Of a stretch of 64,000 bases of DNA, positions 15,641 to 24,456 are shown piece by piece. The translations under genes and the position numbers were made by a program. A model generated the notes under the pieces. That model did no database searches, was not told the origin of the DNA, and saw nothing but the letters and a program-made list of their open reading frames with translations. Location of the stretch: positions 62,001 through 126,000 of the forward strand of contig NZ_JABFDG010000001.1 of the NCBI RefSeq assembly GCF_013403955.1, read 5' to 3'. Each line of letters begins with the position of its first letter. The first letter of the stretch is position 1. Source of the stretch: Winogradskyella vidalii (GTDB lineage Bacteria > Bacteroidota > Bacteroidia > Flavobacteriales > Flavobacteriaceae).

Positions 15641-18331
15641 TTAATCTGCTAAATTTGGGCTTAACCATTTTGTAGCTTCTTCTATTGTTATGTTTCGTCT
15701 TTTACTATAATCTTTAAGTTGGTCTTCTTTAATTTTTCCAAGGCCAAAATATTTAGCTTCCGGATTACCAAAATAGTAACCGCTGACACTTGCTGCTGGC
15801 CACATGGCTAAGCTTTCCGTTAGTTTTACACCTATGTTTTCTTCAACCTTTAAAATATCCCAAATTGTTTTCTTTTCTAAATGGTCTGGACAGGCAGGAT
15901 AACCTGGTGCTGGTCGAATTCCTTTATAATTTTCTTTAATTAATTCGTCGTTAGATAAGTTTTCATTGTTTGCATAACTCCAATGTTTTGTTCTTACTTC
16001 TTTGTGTAGATATTCTGCAAAAGCTTCGGCTAGTCTATCGGCTAAAGCTTTAATCATAATGGAATTATAATCGTCGTGTTCGGCTTCAAATTGCGCAGCT
16101 AATTCTGCGGTTCCAAATCCTGTAGAGACACAAAAACAGCCCATATAATCTTGTTTTCCTGTTGCTTTTGGTGCAATAAAATCGGCTAAAGCAATGTTGG
16201 GTTTGCCTGCTGATTTTTTGGATTGCTGACGAAGCGTTAAGAATTTATAGAGTTCTTCATTGTTCTCGACTGCGCTAGAACTGACAGAAATCTCTATGTC
16301 ATCATCATTAACCGTATTGGCTTCAAACAATCCAAAAATGGCTTTTGCTTTAAGCAGTTTTTCGTCGAAAATGCGTTTCAATAACACTTGTGCATCTGCG
16401 AATAATTCTGTGGCTTGTTCGCCAACAACATCATCTGTTAAAATGGCTGGATACTTTCCATGTAAATCCCAACTTCTAAAAAATGGCGACCAATCAATGA
16501 ATTCTTCAAGTTTAGTAATGTCAAAATCTTCAATAATTTGAATGCCTAATTGTTTAGGTTTTACAATTTCAGAGGTATTCCAATTGATTTTAAATTTGTT
16601 TTTTCGAGCATCAGCAATCGTTAAATATTCCTTTTTCTTGGTGCGTTTTAAGAACTGCTCTCGGAAGGCATCATACTCTTCTCTAATTTGATTTTTGTAA
16701 ATCTTATTATCTTTCTTAAGCAAGTCGCCAACAACGGTTACTGCTCTAGATGCATCGTTTATATGAACCACAGTATCGGTGTAATGAGGTGCAATTTTCA
16801 CCGCCGAATGTGCTCTAGAGGTAGTTGCGCCTCCTATGATTAAAGGGATTTCGACCTTTTGTTTTTCGAGGGCTTTAGAAACGTAAACCATTTCGTCTAA
16901 GGAAGGTGTGATTAAACCACTCAACCCAATGATATCCACATTTTCTTTTATGGCTGTTTCAATAATTTTTTCTGGTGGCACCATGACACCAAGGTCGATG
17001 ATTTCATAATTATTACAACCTAAAACTACGCTCACAATATTCTTTCCGATATCGTGCACATCACCTTTTACAGTAGCCATTAAAATCCTTCCCGAGAACT
17101 CTTGTTTGCCATCTTTTTCTGCTTCAATAAAAGGTTGTAAATAAGCAACGGCTTTTTTCATTACTCGTGCTGATTTTACCACCTGTGGTAAAAACATTTT
17201 ACCACTACCGAATAAATCACCGACGACATTCATACCAGTCATTAAATGACCTTCTATGACTTCAATAGGTTTGGCAGCTGCTAAACGTGCTTCTTCAACA
17301 TCTTCAAGTATAAAAGCGTCAATTCCTTTTACTAAGGCGTGTGTAATTCTATCTTGTAATGGGTCATTTCGCCATTCTTGTACTTTATTGTCTTGCTCTT
17401 TTTTCTGTCCTTTTACCGACTCAGCAAAATCTAATAAGCGTTCCGTAGCATCATCGCGTCTATCAAATAAAACATCTTCAACACGCTCTAATAAATCTTT
17501 ATCAATTTCATCATAAATCTCTAACATGGTCGGATTTACAATGCCTAGATTCATACCATTTTTAATCGCATGATATAAAAATGCCGAATGCATGGCTTCA
17601 CGTACCACATTATTTCCTCTAAATGAAAACGAGACATTACTCACACCTCCAGAAACATTGGCGTAAGGTAAGTTTTCACGAATCCATTTGGTCGCTTCAA
17701 AAAAGTCGAGTGCATTTCTACGGTGTTCATCCATTCCTGTGGCTACCGGAAAAATATTGGGATCAAAAATGATATCTTGTGCCGGGAATTGAAGTTCATT
17801 CACCAAGATGTGATACGAACGTTTGCAAATTTCTATACGTCGGTTGTATGTATCGGCTTGACCTTCTTCGTCAAAAGCCATCACCACAACAGCAGCGCCA
17901 TAACGTTTTATCAGTTTAGCATGATGCTTAAATTGTGCTTCACCTTCCTTTAAACTTATAGAATTAACGACACATTTACCTTGTGCGACTTGCAAGCCAG
18001 CTTCTATGATTTCCCATTTTGAACTATCAATCATTAACGGAATTCTTGAAATATCGGGCTCTGAGGCAATCAGATTTAAAAAGGTGGTCATGGCATACAC
18101 GCCATCGAGCATGCCTTCGTCCATATTAACATCTAGAATTTGCGCGCCTCCATCAACTTGGTCTCGTGCTACTTCTAAGGCTTCGTCGTATTTTTCTTCT
18201 TTAATTAGTCGAAGAAATTTACGAGAACCCGTGACGTTGGTGCGTTCTCCAACGTTGATGAAGTTACTTTCTGGTGTTATTACTAAGGGTTCTAATCCAG
18301 ATAACGTGAGGTATTTTTTATTTTGAGTCAT
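15641..18331 (-). CDS. metH: Methionine synthase, C-terminal half (pterin, B12 and reactivation domains)
   Basis: 896 residues. Pterin-binding barrel starts at [22 protein letters not shown]12 cap region (about 330-430) leads to the cobalamin domain with [20 protein letters not shown] (DxHxxG, His is the lower cobalt ligand) and [27 protein letters not shown]. The AdoMet-binding reactivation domain at the end has [15 protein letters not shown] and [19 protein letters not shown]. It lacks the homocysteine domain, which is encoded separately 27 bp upstream; the sum (896 + 341) equals one full MetH. Split metH is common in Bacteroidota. It methylates homocysteine with 5-methyl-THF. Confidence 0.94.
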   Translation of the reverse strand: MTQNKKYLTLSGLEPLVITPESNFINVGERTNVTGSRKFLRLIKEEKYDEALEVARDQVDGGAQILDVNMDEGMLDGVYAMTTFLNLIASEPDISRIPLMIDSSKWEIIEAGLQVAQGKCVVNSISLKEGEAQFKHHAKLIKRYGAAVVVMAFDEEGQADTYNRRIEICKRSYHILVNELQFPAQDIIFDPNIFPVATGMDEHRRNALDFFEATKWIRENLPYANVSGGVSNVSFSFRGNNVVREAMHSAFLYHAIKNGMNLGIVNPTMLEIYDEIDKDLLERVEDVLFDRRDDATERLLDFAESVKGQKKEQDNKVQEWRNDPLQDRITHALVKGIDAFILEDVEEARLAAAKPIEVIEGHLMTGMNVVGDLFGSGKMFLPQVVKSARVMKKAVAYLQPFIEAEKDGKQEFSGRILMATVKGDVHDIGKNIVSVVLGCNNYEIIDLGVMVPPEKIIETAIKENVDIIGLSGLITPSLDEMVYVSKALEKQKVEIPLIIGGATTSRAHSAVKIAPHYTDTVVHINDASRAVTVVGDLLKKDNKIYKNQIREEYDAFREQFLKRTKKKEYLTIADARKNKFKINWNTSEIVKPKQLGIQIIEDFDITKLEEFIDWSPFFRSWDLHGKYPAILTDDVVGEQATELFADAQVLLKRIFDEKLLKAKAIFGLFEANTVNDDDIEISVSSSAVENNEELYKFLTLRQQSKKSAGKPNIALADFIAPKATGKQDYMGCFCVSTGFGTAELAAQFEAEHDDYNSIMIKALADRLAEAFAEYLHKEVRTKHWSYANNENLSNDELIKENYKGIRPAPGYPACPDHLEKKTIWDILKVEENIGVKLTESLAMWPAASVSGYYFGNPEAKYFGLGKIKEDQLKDYSKRRNITIEEATKWLSPNLAD

Positions 18332-18348
18332 GTGAGTCTTTTCAAAGT

Positions 18349-18371
18349 GGATTCTTGCCTACGCAGGAATG
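18349..18371. repeat. ATTCCTGC-type palindrome at the metH split point
   Basis: Read on the minus strand, the element TCATTCCTGCGTAGGCAAGAA-type palindrome pairs CTTGCC with the CGCAGG arm imperfectly. It supplies the codons for the last residues (VIPA) and the TAG stop of the MetH N-terminal half. Related hairpins occur at 15561 and 41868. Confidence 0.5.
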
Positions 18372-19384
18372 ACAATTTTTCTTGGTTTGTATTTTTGAGC
18401 GACTTCCGCAATGGCTTTAATATGTTCAGGACTTGTGCCACAACAGCCACCAATTATATTGATGAGGTTGTCTTTGAGATAGGCTTCAATATAACCTTGC
18501 ATTTGCTCTGGTGTTTCATCATATTCTCCAAAGGCATTTGGTAAACCTGCATTTGGATGTGCTGAGGTGAAAAATTCTGTTTCGTCAGATAAGCGTTGTA
18601 AATAGGGTTGTAGTTGTTGCGCGCCAAGGGCACAATTAAAACCAACACTCAATAAGGGAATATGAGATACTGAGGTTAAAAACGCTTCAACGGTTTGTCC
18701 GGATAAGGTTCTTCCAGACGCATCCGTTATGGTACCAGAAACCATAATAGGAATATCAATATGACGTTCTTCTTTTACTTCTTCAATAGCAAATAAAGCC
18801 GCTTTTGCGTTAAGTGTATCAAAAATAGTTTCGACTAAAAGCATATCTACGCCGCCATCAATAAGCGCTTCTACTTGCTGTTTATAGGCGATTCGCAATT
18901 CATTAAAGGTAATCGCTCTGTATTCTGGTCGGTTGACATCTGGCGATAAACTCGCAGTTCGGTTTGTTGGTCCAATACTTCCGGCTACAAAGCGAGGCTT
19001 TTCAGGATTCTCTTTCGTAAATTTATCAGCGACTTCTTTAGCGATTTTAGCGGATTCATAATTTAGTTCGTAAACTAAGTCTTCCATATCGTAATCTGCC
19101 ATGGCAATTGTGGTGCCCGAAAACGTATTGGTTTCTACAATGTCTGCGCCAGCTTCAAAATACTTAGCATGAATTTCTGCTATGGCTTTCGGTTGCGTTA
19201 TGGATAATAAATCGTTATTTCCTTTTAATGGCGATGGATAATCTTTAAAACGTTCGCCTCTAAAATCTTCTTCTGAGAAATTATATTGCTGAAGCATGGT
19301 TCCCATGGCGCCATCAAGAACTAAGATGCGTTTTTGTAATTCTTCTTTTATTTTGCTCATAATATGTATGTGTTCTCGATACAA
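18359..19384 (-). CDS. metH: Methionine synthase, N-terminal homocysteine S-methyltransferase half
   Basis: 341 residues. The homocysteine-binding barrel starts [18 protein letters not shown] and carries the zinc ligands in [10 protein letters not shown] and in [18 protein letters not shown]. It covers the first domain of E. coli MetH only; the pterin, cobalamin and reactivation domains are in the next gene, 27 bp downstream on the same strand. The C-terminus (VIPA-stop) is encoded by a palindromic repeat. An alternative start is Met9 ([17 protein letters not shown]), which fits the usual N-terminus better; the longer one is given. Confidence 0.92.
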   Translation of the reverse strand: MYREHIHIMSKIKEELQKRILVLDGAMGTMLQQYNFSEEDFRGERFKDYPSPLKGNNDLLSITQPKAIAEIHAKYFEAGADIVETNTFSGTTIAMADYDMEDLVYELNYESAKIAKEVADKFTKENPEKPRFVAGSIGPTNRTASLSPDVNRPEYRAITFNELRIAYKQQVEALIDGGVDMLLVETIFDTLNAKAALFAIEEVKEERHIDIPIMVSGTITDASGRTLSGQTVEAFLTSVSHIPLLSVGFNCALGAQQLQPYLQRLSDETEFFTSAHPNAGLPNAFGEYDETPEQMQGYIEAYLKDNLINIIGGCCGTSPEHIKAIAEVAQKYKPRKIVIPA

Positions 19385-19420
19385 TTTTATTCCGATGTTA
19401 TAAAATCACTCGAACTGACT

Positions 19421-20590
19421 TTAGTTTTCTAATGCCTGTTTTAAATCGTTAATAATATCTTCGGGATGTTCTAAGCCTACGGAAATTCTGATTAATCCTG
19501 AAGTAATTCCGGTTTCTAAACGTACATCTTCTGGTATTTTAGCATGTGTTGTAGACGCCGGGTGCGTAACTATAGTTCTGGTATCTCCTAAATTTGCAGA
19601 AAGGGATAATAGTTGAATTGAATTTAAAAATTGTCTTCCAGCTTCAATACCGCCTTTAATTTCAAAAGCGACAATACTGCCCCCGAGTTTCATCTGTTTT
19701 TTTGCTAATTTGTATTGCGGATGTGATTTTAAAAAGGGATACTTTACAAAATTCACCTTGTCTTGTGTCTCTAAAAATTTGGCTATTGTGAGCGCATTTT
19801 CGCAATGTCTATCTACTCGCACAGGTAGGGTTTCTAAACTTTTAGACAAAACCCAAGCGTTAAAAGGAGAAAGTGAAGGTCCTGTGTTTCTTGAAAACAA
19901 ATAGATTTTCTGAATTAAATTGGCACTACCCACCGTGACACCTCCTAAAACGCGCCCTTGACCATCCATTAATTTGGTTGCGGAATGAATGACTAAATCA
20001 GCACCAAATTTAATAGGCTGTTGTAAATAAGGGGTTGCAAAACAATTATCTATAATGAAAATTAGGTTGTGTTTTTTTGCGATGTCTCCTAAATGTTGCA
20101 GGTCTAAAATATCTACAGCAGGATTTGTTGGACTCTCCGCATAAATGACTTTGGTATTGGGTTGAATTAGGCTTTCAATAGTGTCTAATTCATCAATTTT
20201 AAAAAAGCTTGTTGCAATATTCCACTTTGGTAAAATGTTATTAAATAAGGTCTGTGTAGAACCAAAAATACTTCGGCATGAAATAATATGATCATCTGCA
20301 TTTAATAAGGCTGCAAAAGTTGAAAACACAGCCGACATACCAGAAGCAAAGGCATAGCCGCGTTCTGCGCCTTCCATTTTGCAAACCTTTTCTATAAATT
20401 CGGAGCTATTAGGGTTGGAGTAACGACTGTAAATATTACGTTCCTTTTCATCGGCAAACGACGCGCGCATATCTTCGGCATCTTCAAATACATAGCTCGA
20501 TGTGAGATACATGGGGCTTGAATGCTCTAAAAATTGAGAACGTTCTATTTGTGTGCGTATAGCTTGTGTTTCGATACGTTTAGAATCCAT
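19421..20590 (-). CDS. metZ: O-succinylhomoserine sulfhydrylase / cystathionine gamma-synthase family
   Basis: 389 residues, Cys/Met-metabolism PLP enzyme. Start region ETQAIRTQIERSQFLEHSSP, PLP phosphate site YAFASGMSAVF, Asp in FIIDNCFATPYLQ, and the Schiff-base lysine in DLVIHSATKLMDGQGRVLGG. The C-terminal THPASTTHAKIPEDVR and GLIRISVGLEHPEDIINDL are typical. It makes homocysteine from an activated homoserine and sulfide. First gene behind the SAM-I riboswitch and 36 bp upstream of the metH N-half, so sulfur assimilation and methylation are co-regulated. Distinction from MetB cannot be made firmly without alignment. Confidence 0.88.
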   Translation of the reverse strand: MDSKRIETQAIRTQIERSQFLEHSSPMYLTSSYVFEDAEDMRASFADEKERNIYSRYSNPNSSEFIEKVCKMEGAERGYAFASGMSAVFSTFAALLNADDHIISCRSIFGSTQTLFNNILPKWNIATSFFKIDELDTIESLIQPNTKVIYAESPTNPAVDILDLQHLGDIAKKHNLIFIIDNCFATPYLQQPIKFGADLVIHSATKLMDGQGRVLGGVTVGSANLIQKIYLFSRNTGPSLSPFNAWVLSKSLETLPVRVDRHCENALTIAKFLETQDKVNFVKYPFLKSHPQYKLAKKQMKLGGSIVAFEIKGGIEAGRQFLNSIQLLSLSANLGDTRTIVTHPASTTHAKIPEDVRLETGITSGLIRISVGLEHPEDIINDLKQALEN

Positions 20591-20945
20591 TTTTTAAATT
20601 TTAAAAAAGCAAAAAACTAAAACCGTCAATGACGTATGAATAGAAAAAGTTATAAAGAATTTTAATTACAGATGAGTAATTATGTTGGGTTATCTATCCA
20701 ATTGTGCGATAAATGAATCGACAATTACGTAGAAGTTAGCACCTTCTTAATAAGTTTAAGGGTTGCTAAGGTATCAAAGGGTCTAATCCCTCCACCTTTC
20801 TTGATAACGTTTCAATAAGTTGTTTGAACTTTGTGAACTGCAATATTGCAAAAGAAAAAGAGAAAAAGCAAATTTCACTCACTTTATTTAATGAAAAAAT
20901 ATTACTTTTTTAATTGTAACTTTGATTTTCCCAAACACACTGATT
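20591..20945. other. Divergent regulatory region of the met operon and hupE
   Basis: Non-coding spacer with the SAM-I riboswitch (20689-20808, minus strand) and a plus-strand -7 element TAACTTTG at 20917-20924, 21 nt before the HupE/UreJ ATG. A clear minus-strand promoter ahead of the riboswitch was not identified. Confidence 0.6.
20689..20808 (-). ncRNA. SAM-I (S-box) riboswitch
   Basis: The minus strand reads GTTATC-AAGAAAGGTGGAGGGATTAGACCC, then TTTGATACCTTAGCAACCC, then AAGGTGCTAACTTC, and closes with GATAAC. These are the conserved S-box core: K-turn AAGAAAGG-TGGAGGGA, the GATACC/AGCAACC junction and the GGTGCTAA-C segment. P1 pairs GTTATC (20808-20803) with GATAAC (20694-20689). The metZ start is 98 nt downstream. 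The riboswitch would turn off metZ-metH-metF when S-adenosylmethionine is high. The expression platform is not an obvious U-tract terminator, so translation control is possible. Confidence 0.92.
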
Positions 20946-21536
20946 ATGTTAGAAAATTTCTGGTTTAATGTTCAATATGGCATGAACCACGTATTAGATA
21001 TTAATGGCTATGACCATGTACTTTTCTTAATGATTTTGGCTGTTCCTTATGTTTTTAAAGACTGGAAACCCGTTTTGTTATTAGTTACTACATTTACCCT
21101 AGGGCATACTTTGTCTCTAATTTTGGCGGCTTATGGTATTGTGAGTGTTAATGGATCGCTCGTGGAATTTCTAATTCCTATTACGATACTGATTGCAGCT
21201 GTTTACAACATATTTACAGCAGGAAAAACAGGTAAAAGCAATAAAATTGGTTTATTGTTTTTTACGACTTTGTTTTTTGGTCTTGTTCACGGATTGGGCT
21301 TTGCTAGAGAATTTAAGATGTTTTCGGGGCAGTCTGAAAATAAACTCGAATTGCTTATTGAATTTGCTTTAGGCATAGAACTTGCTCAGGTCATTATTGT
21401 ATTTATCGTCTTATTTGTTGGATTTTTATGTCAAACAGTATTTCGATTTTCCCGTCGCGACTGGATACTTGTAATTTCTTCAGTAGTTGTAGGTCTAGTG
21501 ATTCCGATGATTTCAGCAAGTGATTACATCAACTAA
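20946..21536 (+). CDS. HupE/UreJ-family membrane protein
   Basis: 196 residues from ATG. Six or so hydrophobic segments. Signature residues of the HupE/UreJ_2 family are visible: GMNHVLDINGYDHVLFL, TTFTLGHTLSLILA and FGLVHGLGFARE, with conserved histidines in helices that could coordinate nickel. Family members are metal permeases linked to urease or hydrogenase, but no such genes are near, so a general metal transport role is only inferred. A TTG eight codons earlier lies in the -7 element (20917-20924) and is rejected. Divergent from the met operon. Confidence 0.75.
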   Translation: MLENFWFNVQYGMNHVLDINGYDHVLFLMILAVPYVFKDWKPVLLLVTTFTLGHTLSLILAAYGIVSVNGSLVEFLIPITILIAAVYNIFTAGKTGKSNKIGLLFFTTLFFGLVHGLGFAREFKMFSGQSENKLELLIEFALGIELAQVIIVFIVLFVGFLCQTVFRFSRRDWILVISSVVVGLVIPMISASDYIN

Positions 21537-21573
21537 AAACGAAAAGTTTGGTAAAACTTTAACGACAGGTAAA

Positions 21574-21604
21574 TTGGTTATAAAATACAATCCCTATATC
21601 TTCG
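21574..21604 (+). promoter_or_regulatory. Promoter of the dCMP deaminase gene
   Basis: TTG (21574-21576), 20 nt, then TATCTTCG (21597-21604), one mismatch from TAnnTTTG. The -7 element ends 37 nt before the ATG at 21642. Confidence 0.5.
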
Positions 21605-21641
21605 TTAGTACCATTATACGTTTGTATAACACTAATTATTA

Positions 21642-22070
21642 ATGTCAAAGACAAAACAGTTACGTTACGATAAAGCTTATTTGCGAATAGCCCGAGAATG
21701 GGGAAAACTATCCCATTGTAAGCGCAAACAAGTTGGTGCTCTTATTGTAAAAGATCGCATGATTATTTCGGATGGCTATAATGGGACACCAACCGGTTTT
21801 GAAAATTATTGTGAAGACGACGAGGGCTATACCAAATGGTATGTGTTGCATGCTGAAGCTAATGCCATTCTAAAAGTGGCCTCATCAACACAATCTTGCC
21901 AAGGAGCAACCTTGTATATTACGCTTTCGCCTTGTAAAGAGTGTAGTAAATTGATTCACCAAGCCGGCATTGTTAGGGTGGTTTACCGCCAAGGTTATAA
22001 AGATGAATCGGGCATTAAATTTCTTAAAAAAGCAGGGATAGAAATAGAACTTATTGAAGCTATCGATTAA
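21642..22070 (+). CDS. dCMP/cytidine deaminase family protein (ComEB-like)
   Basis: 142 residues. The zinc-binding deaminase motifs HAEANAIL and PCKECSKLI are present with the catalytic Glu between His and Ala. An upstream DGYNGTPTGFENYCEDD is the dCMP deaminase substrate loop, distinguishing it from cytidine deaminases. It converts dCMP to dUMP for dTTP synthesis. The S41 protease gene starts 24 bp downstream on the same strand, so co-transcription is likely. Confidence 0.88.
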   Translation: MSKTKQLRYDKAYLRIAREWGKLSHCKRKQVGALIVKDRMIISDGYNGTPTGFENYCEDDEGYTKWYVLHAEANAILKVASSTQSCQGATLYITLSPCKECSKLIHQAGIVRVVYRQGYKDESGIKFLKKAGIEIELIEAID

Positions 22071-22094
22071 GATTTCCATTTTGTAGGAAACCAT

Positions 22095-23708
22095 ATGACA
22101 ACAAAAAATAAATACATACCATTAATTGTTGGTGCCGCTATTGCAGCGGGTATTATTATGGGTGGGAAACTAAATTTTTCGGATACTTCAGACAACCTCT
22201 TTACAACCAACAGCAAAAAAAATAAACTTAATCGGTTAATAGATTATATTGATTATGAGTATGTAGAAGATGTTAATACAGATAGCATTGTTGATGTTAC
22301 TGTAAACGGGATTTTAAACAATCTTGATCCGCATTCTACGTATATTCCTAAGGAAGATTTACAGCGTATCACAGAAAACATGAAAGGTGATTTTGTGGGT
22401 ATTGGGATTAATTTTTATCCTTATAAAGATACTATTACAGTGATTAAGCCCACCGAAGGAGGCCCTAGTGAACGTGCTGGTATTATGAGTGGTGATCGTA
22501 TTCTTTTAGCCGATGGTGATACACTCTACGGCCGTAATATTTCTGAAGAGTATATTAGTCAAAAACTTAAAGGTGATAAGAACAGTTCCGTAACATTAAC
22601 TGTTTTTAGAAAAGGCGAAGAAGAGCTGTTAGAGTTTGATGTAAAACGAAAAAGCATTGCTATTAAAAGTGTAGAAGCCGCCTATATGTTAACCGATGAT
22701 TTGGGCTATATAAAGATGAATCGTTTTGCAGAATCTACTTTTAATGAATTTAAAGAAGCGCTTGCAGAGCTCAAAGATCTTGGTGCTACCAAAATGGCAT
22801 TAGATTTAAGAGATAATCCTGGGGGGTTTCTTGGTATTGCAGAGCAGATTGCTGATGAGTTTTTAGAAGCTGATAAATTAATTTTATTTACAAAAGATAA
22901 AAAAGGAAAAGAAGAGCGTATTTACGCTACTCGACGAGGCAATTTTGAAGATGGTGAAATCTACATTTTAATTAATGAAAACTCGGCATCTGCAAGTGAA
23001 GTTATTGCTGGGGCACTTCAGGATAATGATAAAGGTGTTATTGTAGGAAGACGCTCGTATGGAAAAGGTTTGGTTCAGCGCGAAATGGCTTTGGGAGATG
23101 GTAGTGCCGTACGCCTTACGGTTTCTAAATATTACACGCCAACGGGGCGCTCTATTCAAAGACCTTATACTAATGGTGATAAGAAGAACTACTACGATGA
23201 TTATTACAAACGTTTAAGAACTGGTGAATTGGTTGATGAAGGCAGTATAACTGTTGATGATTCTTTAAAATTTACGACACCCAAAGGTAAGGTGGTTTAT
23301 GGTGGTGGAGGTATTATTCCAGATGTGTTTGTGCCTGTAGATCGTTTGTTTGATAATGAAACGATTAATTATCTAAGACGACGAGGCCATTTTGGGTATT
23401 TTGTATTTGAAGAGTTAGATAAAGACCGAACCTTATATCAGGATATTTCTAAGTACGATTTTATCAATAACTATGAGGTTAGTGATGATATCGTTGTGCG
23501 TTTTCAGGATTATGTGAACCAAAAAGAGTTAACCAACATAACTTTTGTAGCTTATAATGATGAAATAAGACGTCTCATTAAAGCGACACTTGCACGCCAG
23601 TTATTTGATGATAATGCTTTTAGTGAAATACTGAATAAGGAAGATATTGTGGTAAAGGAGGTTATACTTCTAAGTTCAGATTATCCGAGTATAAATAGTA
23701 ATTATTAA
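22095..23708 (+). CDS. S41-family C-terminal processing peptidase
   Basis: 537 residues. N-terminal membrane anchor (about 8-25, YIPLIVGAAIAAGIIMGG), PDZ domain (about 90-175, GIGINFYPYKDTITVIKPTE, AGIMSGDRILLADG), and the Tsp/CtpA protease core. Catalytic S299 is in NENSASASEVIAG and K324 in RRSYGKGLVQ; the 25-residue Ser-Lys spacing matches E. coli Prc. It would cleave periplasmic proteins at their C-termini. The start follows dCMP deaminase by 24 bp; the convergent flavoprotein ends 1 bp away. Confidence 0.9.
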   Translation: MTTKNKYIPLIVGAAIAAGIIMGGKLNFSDTSDNLFTTNSKKNKLNRLIDYIDYEYVEDVNTDSIVDVTVNGILNNLDPHSTYIPKEDLQRITENMKGDFVGIGINFYPYKDTITVIKPTEGGPSERAGIMSGDRILLADGDTLYGRNISEEYISQKLKGDKNSSVTLTVFRKGEEELLEFDVKRKSIAIKSVEAAYMLTDDLGYIKMNRFAESTFNEFKEALAELKDLGATKMALDLRDNPGGFLGIAEQIADEFLEADKLILFTKDKKGKEERIYATRRGNFEDGEIYILINENSASASEVIAGALQDNDKGVIVGRRSYGKGLVQREMALGDGSAVRLTVSKYYTPTGRSIQRPYTNGDKKNYYDDYYKRLRTGELVDEGSITVDDSLKFTTPKGKVVYGGGGIIPDVFVPVDRLFDNETINYLRRRGHFGYFVFEELDKDRTLYQDISKYDFINNYEVSDDIVVRFQDYVNQKELTNITFVAYNDEIRRLIKATLARQLFDDNAFSEILNKEDIVVKEVILLSSDYPSINSNY

Positions 23709-23709
23709 G

Positions 23710-24312
23710 TTATAATTTATCGTGTACTTTAGTTTGTTTCCCATCATTCCAAAGTGTTAAAATATCTGTTGCCACATGTGCTCCACTGCCGCAAGCCATG
23801 GCAAACTGACTCCGCCAACCTGCTAAAGTTCCAGCTACGTACAAGTTTTTTTCAATAAGATGATCGGTGTTTTTTAACCAAATTCTATCTTTTTCGATGG
23901 CAGCTCTAGGGTGCGGCTCTATATAGCTTTCAAGCCCTGTTATGGTCATTAGATTCGTATAGCCAACCGTAACAACTACAATTTTGGAGTGGTAATTTTC
24001 TTTATTGGTGGTCACTATAAAACTGTCACCTGTTTTCTCAATGGCTGTAACTTTTTCATTTTCAATTTGAGAAACATGAGGGTATAAATCTTTTAATTGT
24101 GTTATACCACTGTCTAAAATATCAGCTCCTAAAGTACCAGGTTGTAGACCTAAGACATTATTAAATAAGGCATTTTGAAGATGTGATGTTTTTTGATGCG
24201 TTACAATACCAATGTGTTTGTTTTCTGCAAACGGTTTATTTTTTGCAGACCCTAAGACTAAAGCACAAGATAAACCAGCTGCACCAGCTCCAATAATTAA
24301 TGTATTAAACAT
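23710..24312 (-). CDS. Single-domain thioredoxin-reductase-like FAD protein
   Basis: 200 residues. FAD Rossmann motif MFNTLIIGAGAAGLSCALVLG at the start and the second FAD motif NLYVAGTLAGWRSQFAMACG near the end. The middle NADPH-binding domain and its CxxC redox pair, present in thioredoxin reductases of about 315 residues, are absent. An FAD-only protein of this class cannot be a classical TrxR and may be an FAD-dependent oxidase or carrier. Ends 1 bp from the convergent S41 gene; divergent from the CHAT gene. Confidence 0.75.
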   Translation of the reverse strand: MFNTLIIGAGAAGLSCALVLGSAKNKPFAENKHIGIVTHQKTSHLQNALFNNVLGLQPGTLGADILDSGITQLKDLYPHVSQIENEKVTAIEKTGDSFIVTTNKENYHSKIVVVTVGYTNLMTITGLESYIEPHPRAAIEKDRIWLKNTDHLIEKNLYVAGTLAGWRSQFAMACGSGAHVATDILTLWNDGKQTKVHDKL

Positions 24313-24391
24313 GTTTATTAATTTTATAACAAAATTAAGCTAATTGCCGGACATGAAATTACTTAATAAAAAGTGCCTGTTTTTATTCAAT

Positions 24392-24417
24392 AGCCAAAGC
24401 AGATTGTTCATTTGGCT
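24392..24417. promoter_or_regulatory. Inverted repeat upstream of the CHAT protease gene
   Basis: AGCCAAA (24392-24398) and TTTGGCT (24411-24417) are a perfect inverted repeat around 12 nt, 40 bp before the CHAT ATG and in the spacer to the divergent flavoprotein. It could be an operator for either gene. Confidence 0.35.
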
Positions 24418-24456
24418 TATAAATCTTAAATTTAGCTAATTATTCTATAATTATTT

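Noticed and set aside
20922..20945. TTG start for the HupE/UreJ gene
   Set aside because: The -7 element 20917-20924 overlaps the TTG, so the message begins downstream of it.
24371..24417. ECF motif (GTTTAC-N16-CATWAAT) upstream of the CHAT gene
   Set aside because: Only CTGTTTTTA-N6-AGCCAA resembles the block; GTTTAC and CATWAAT are both absent, so the CHAT gene is not called a regulon member.
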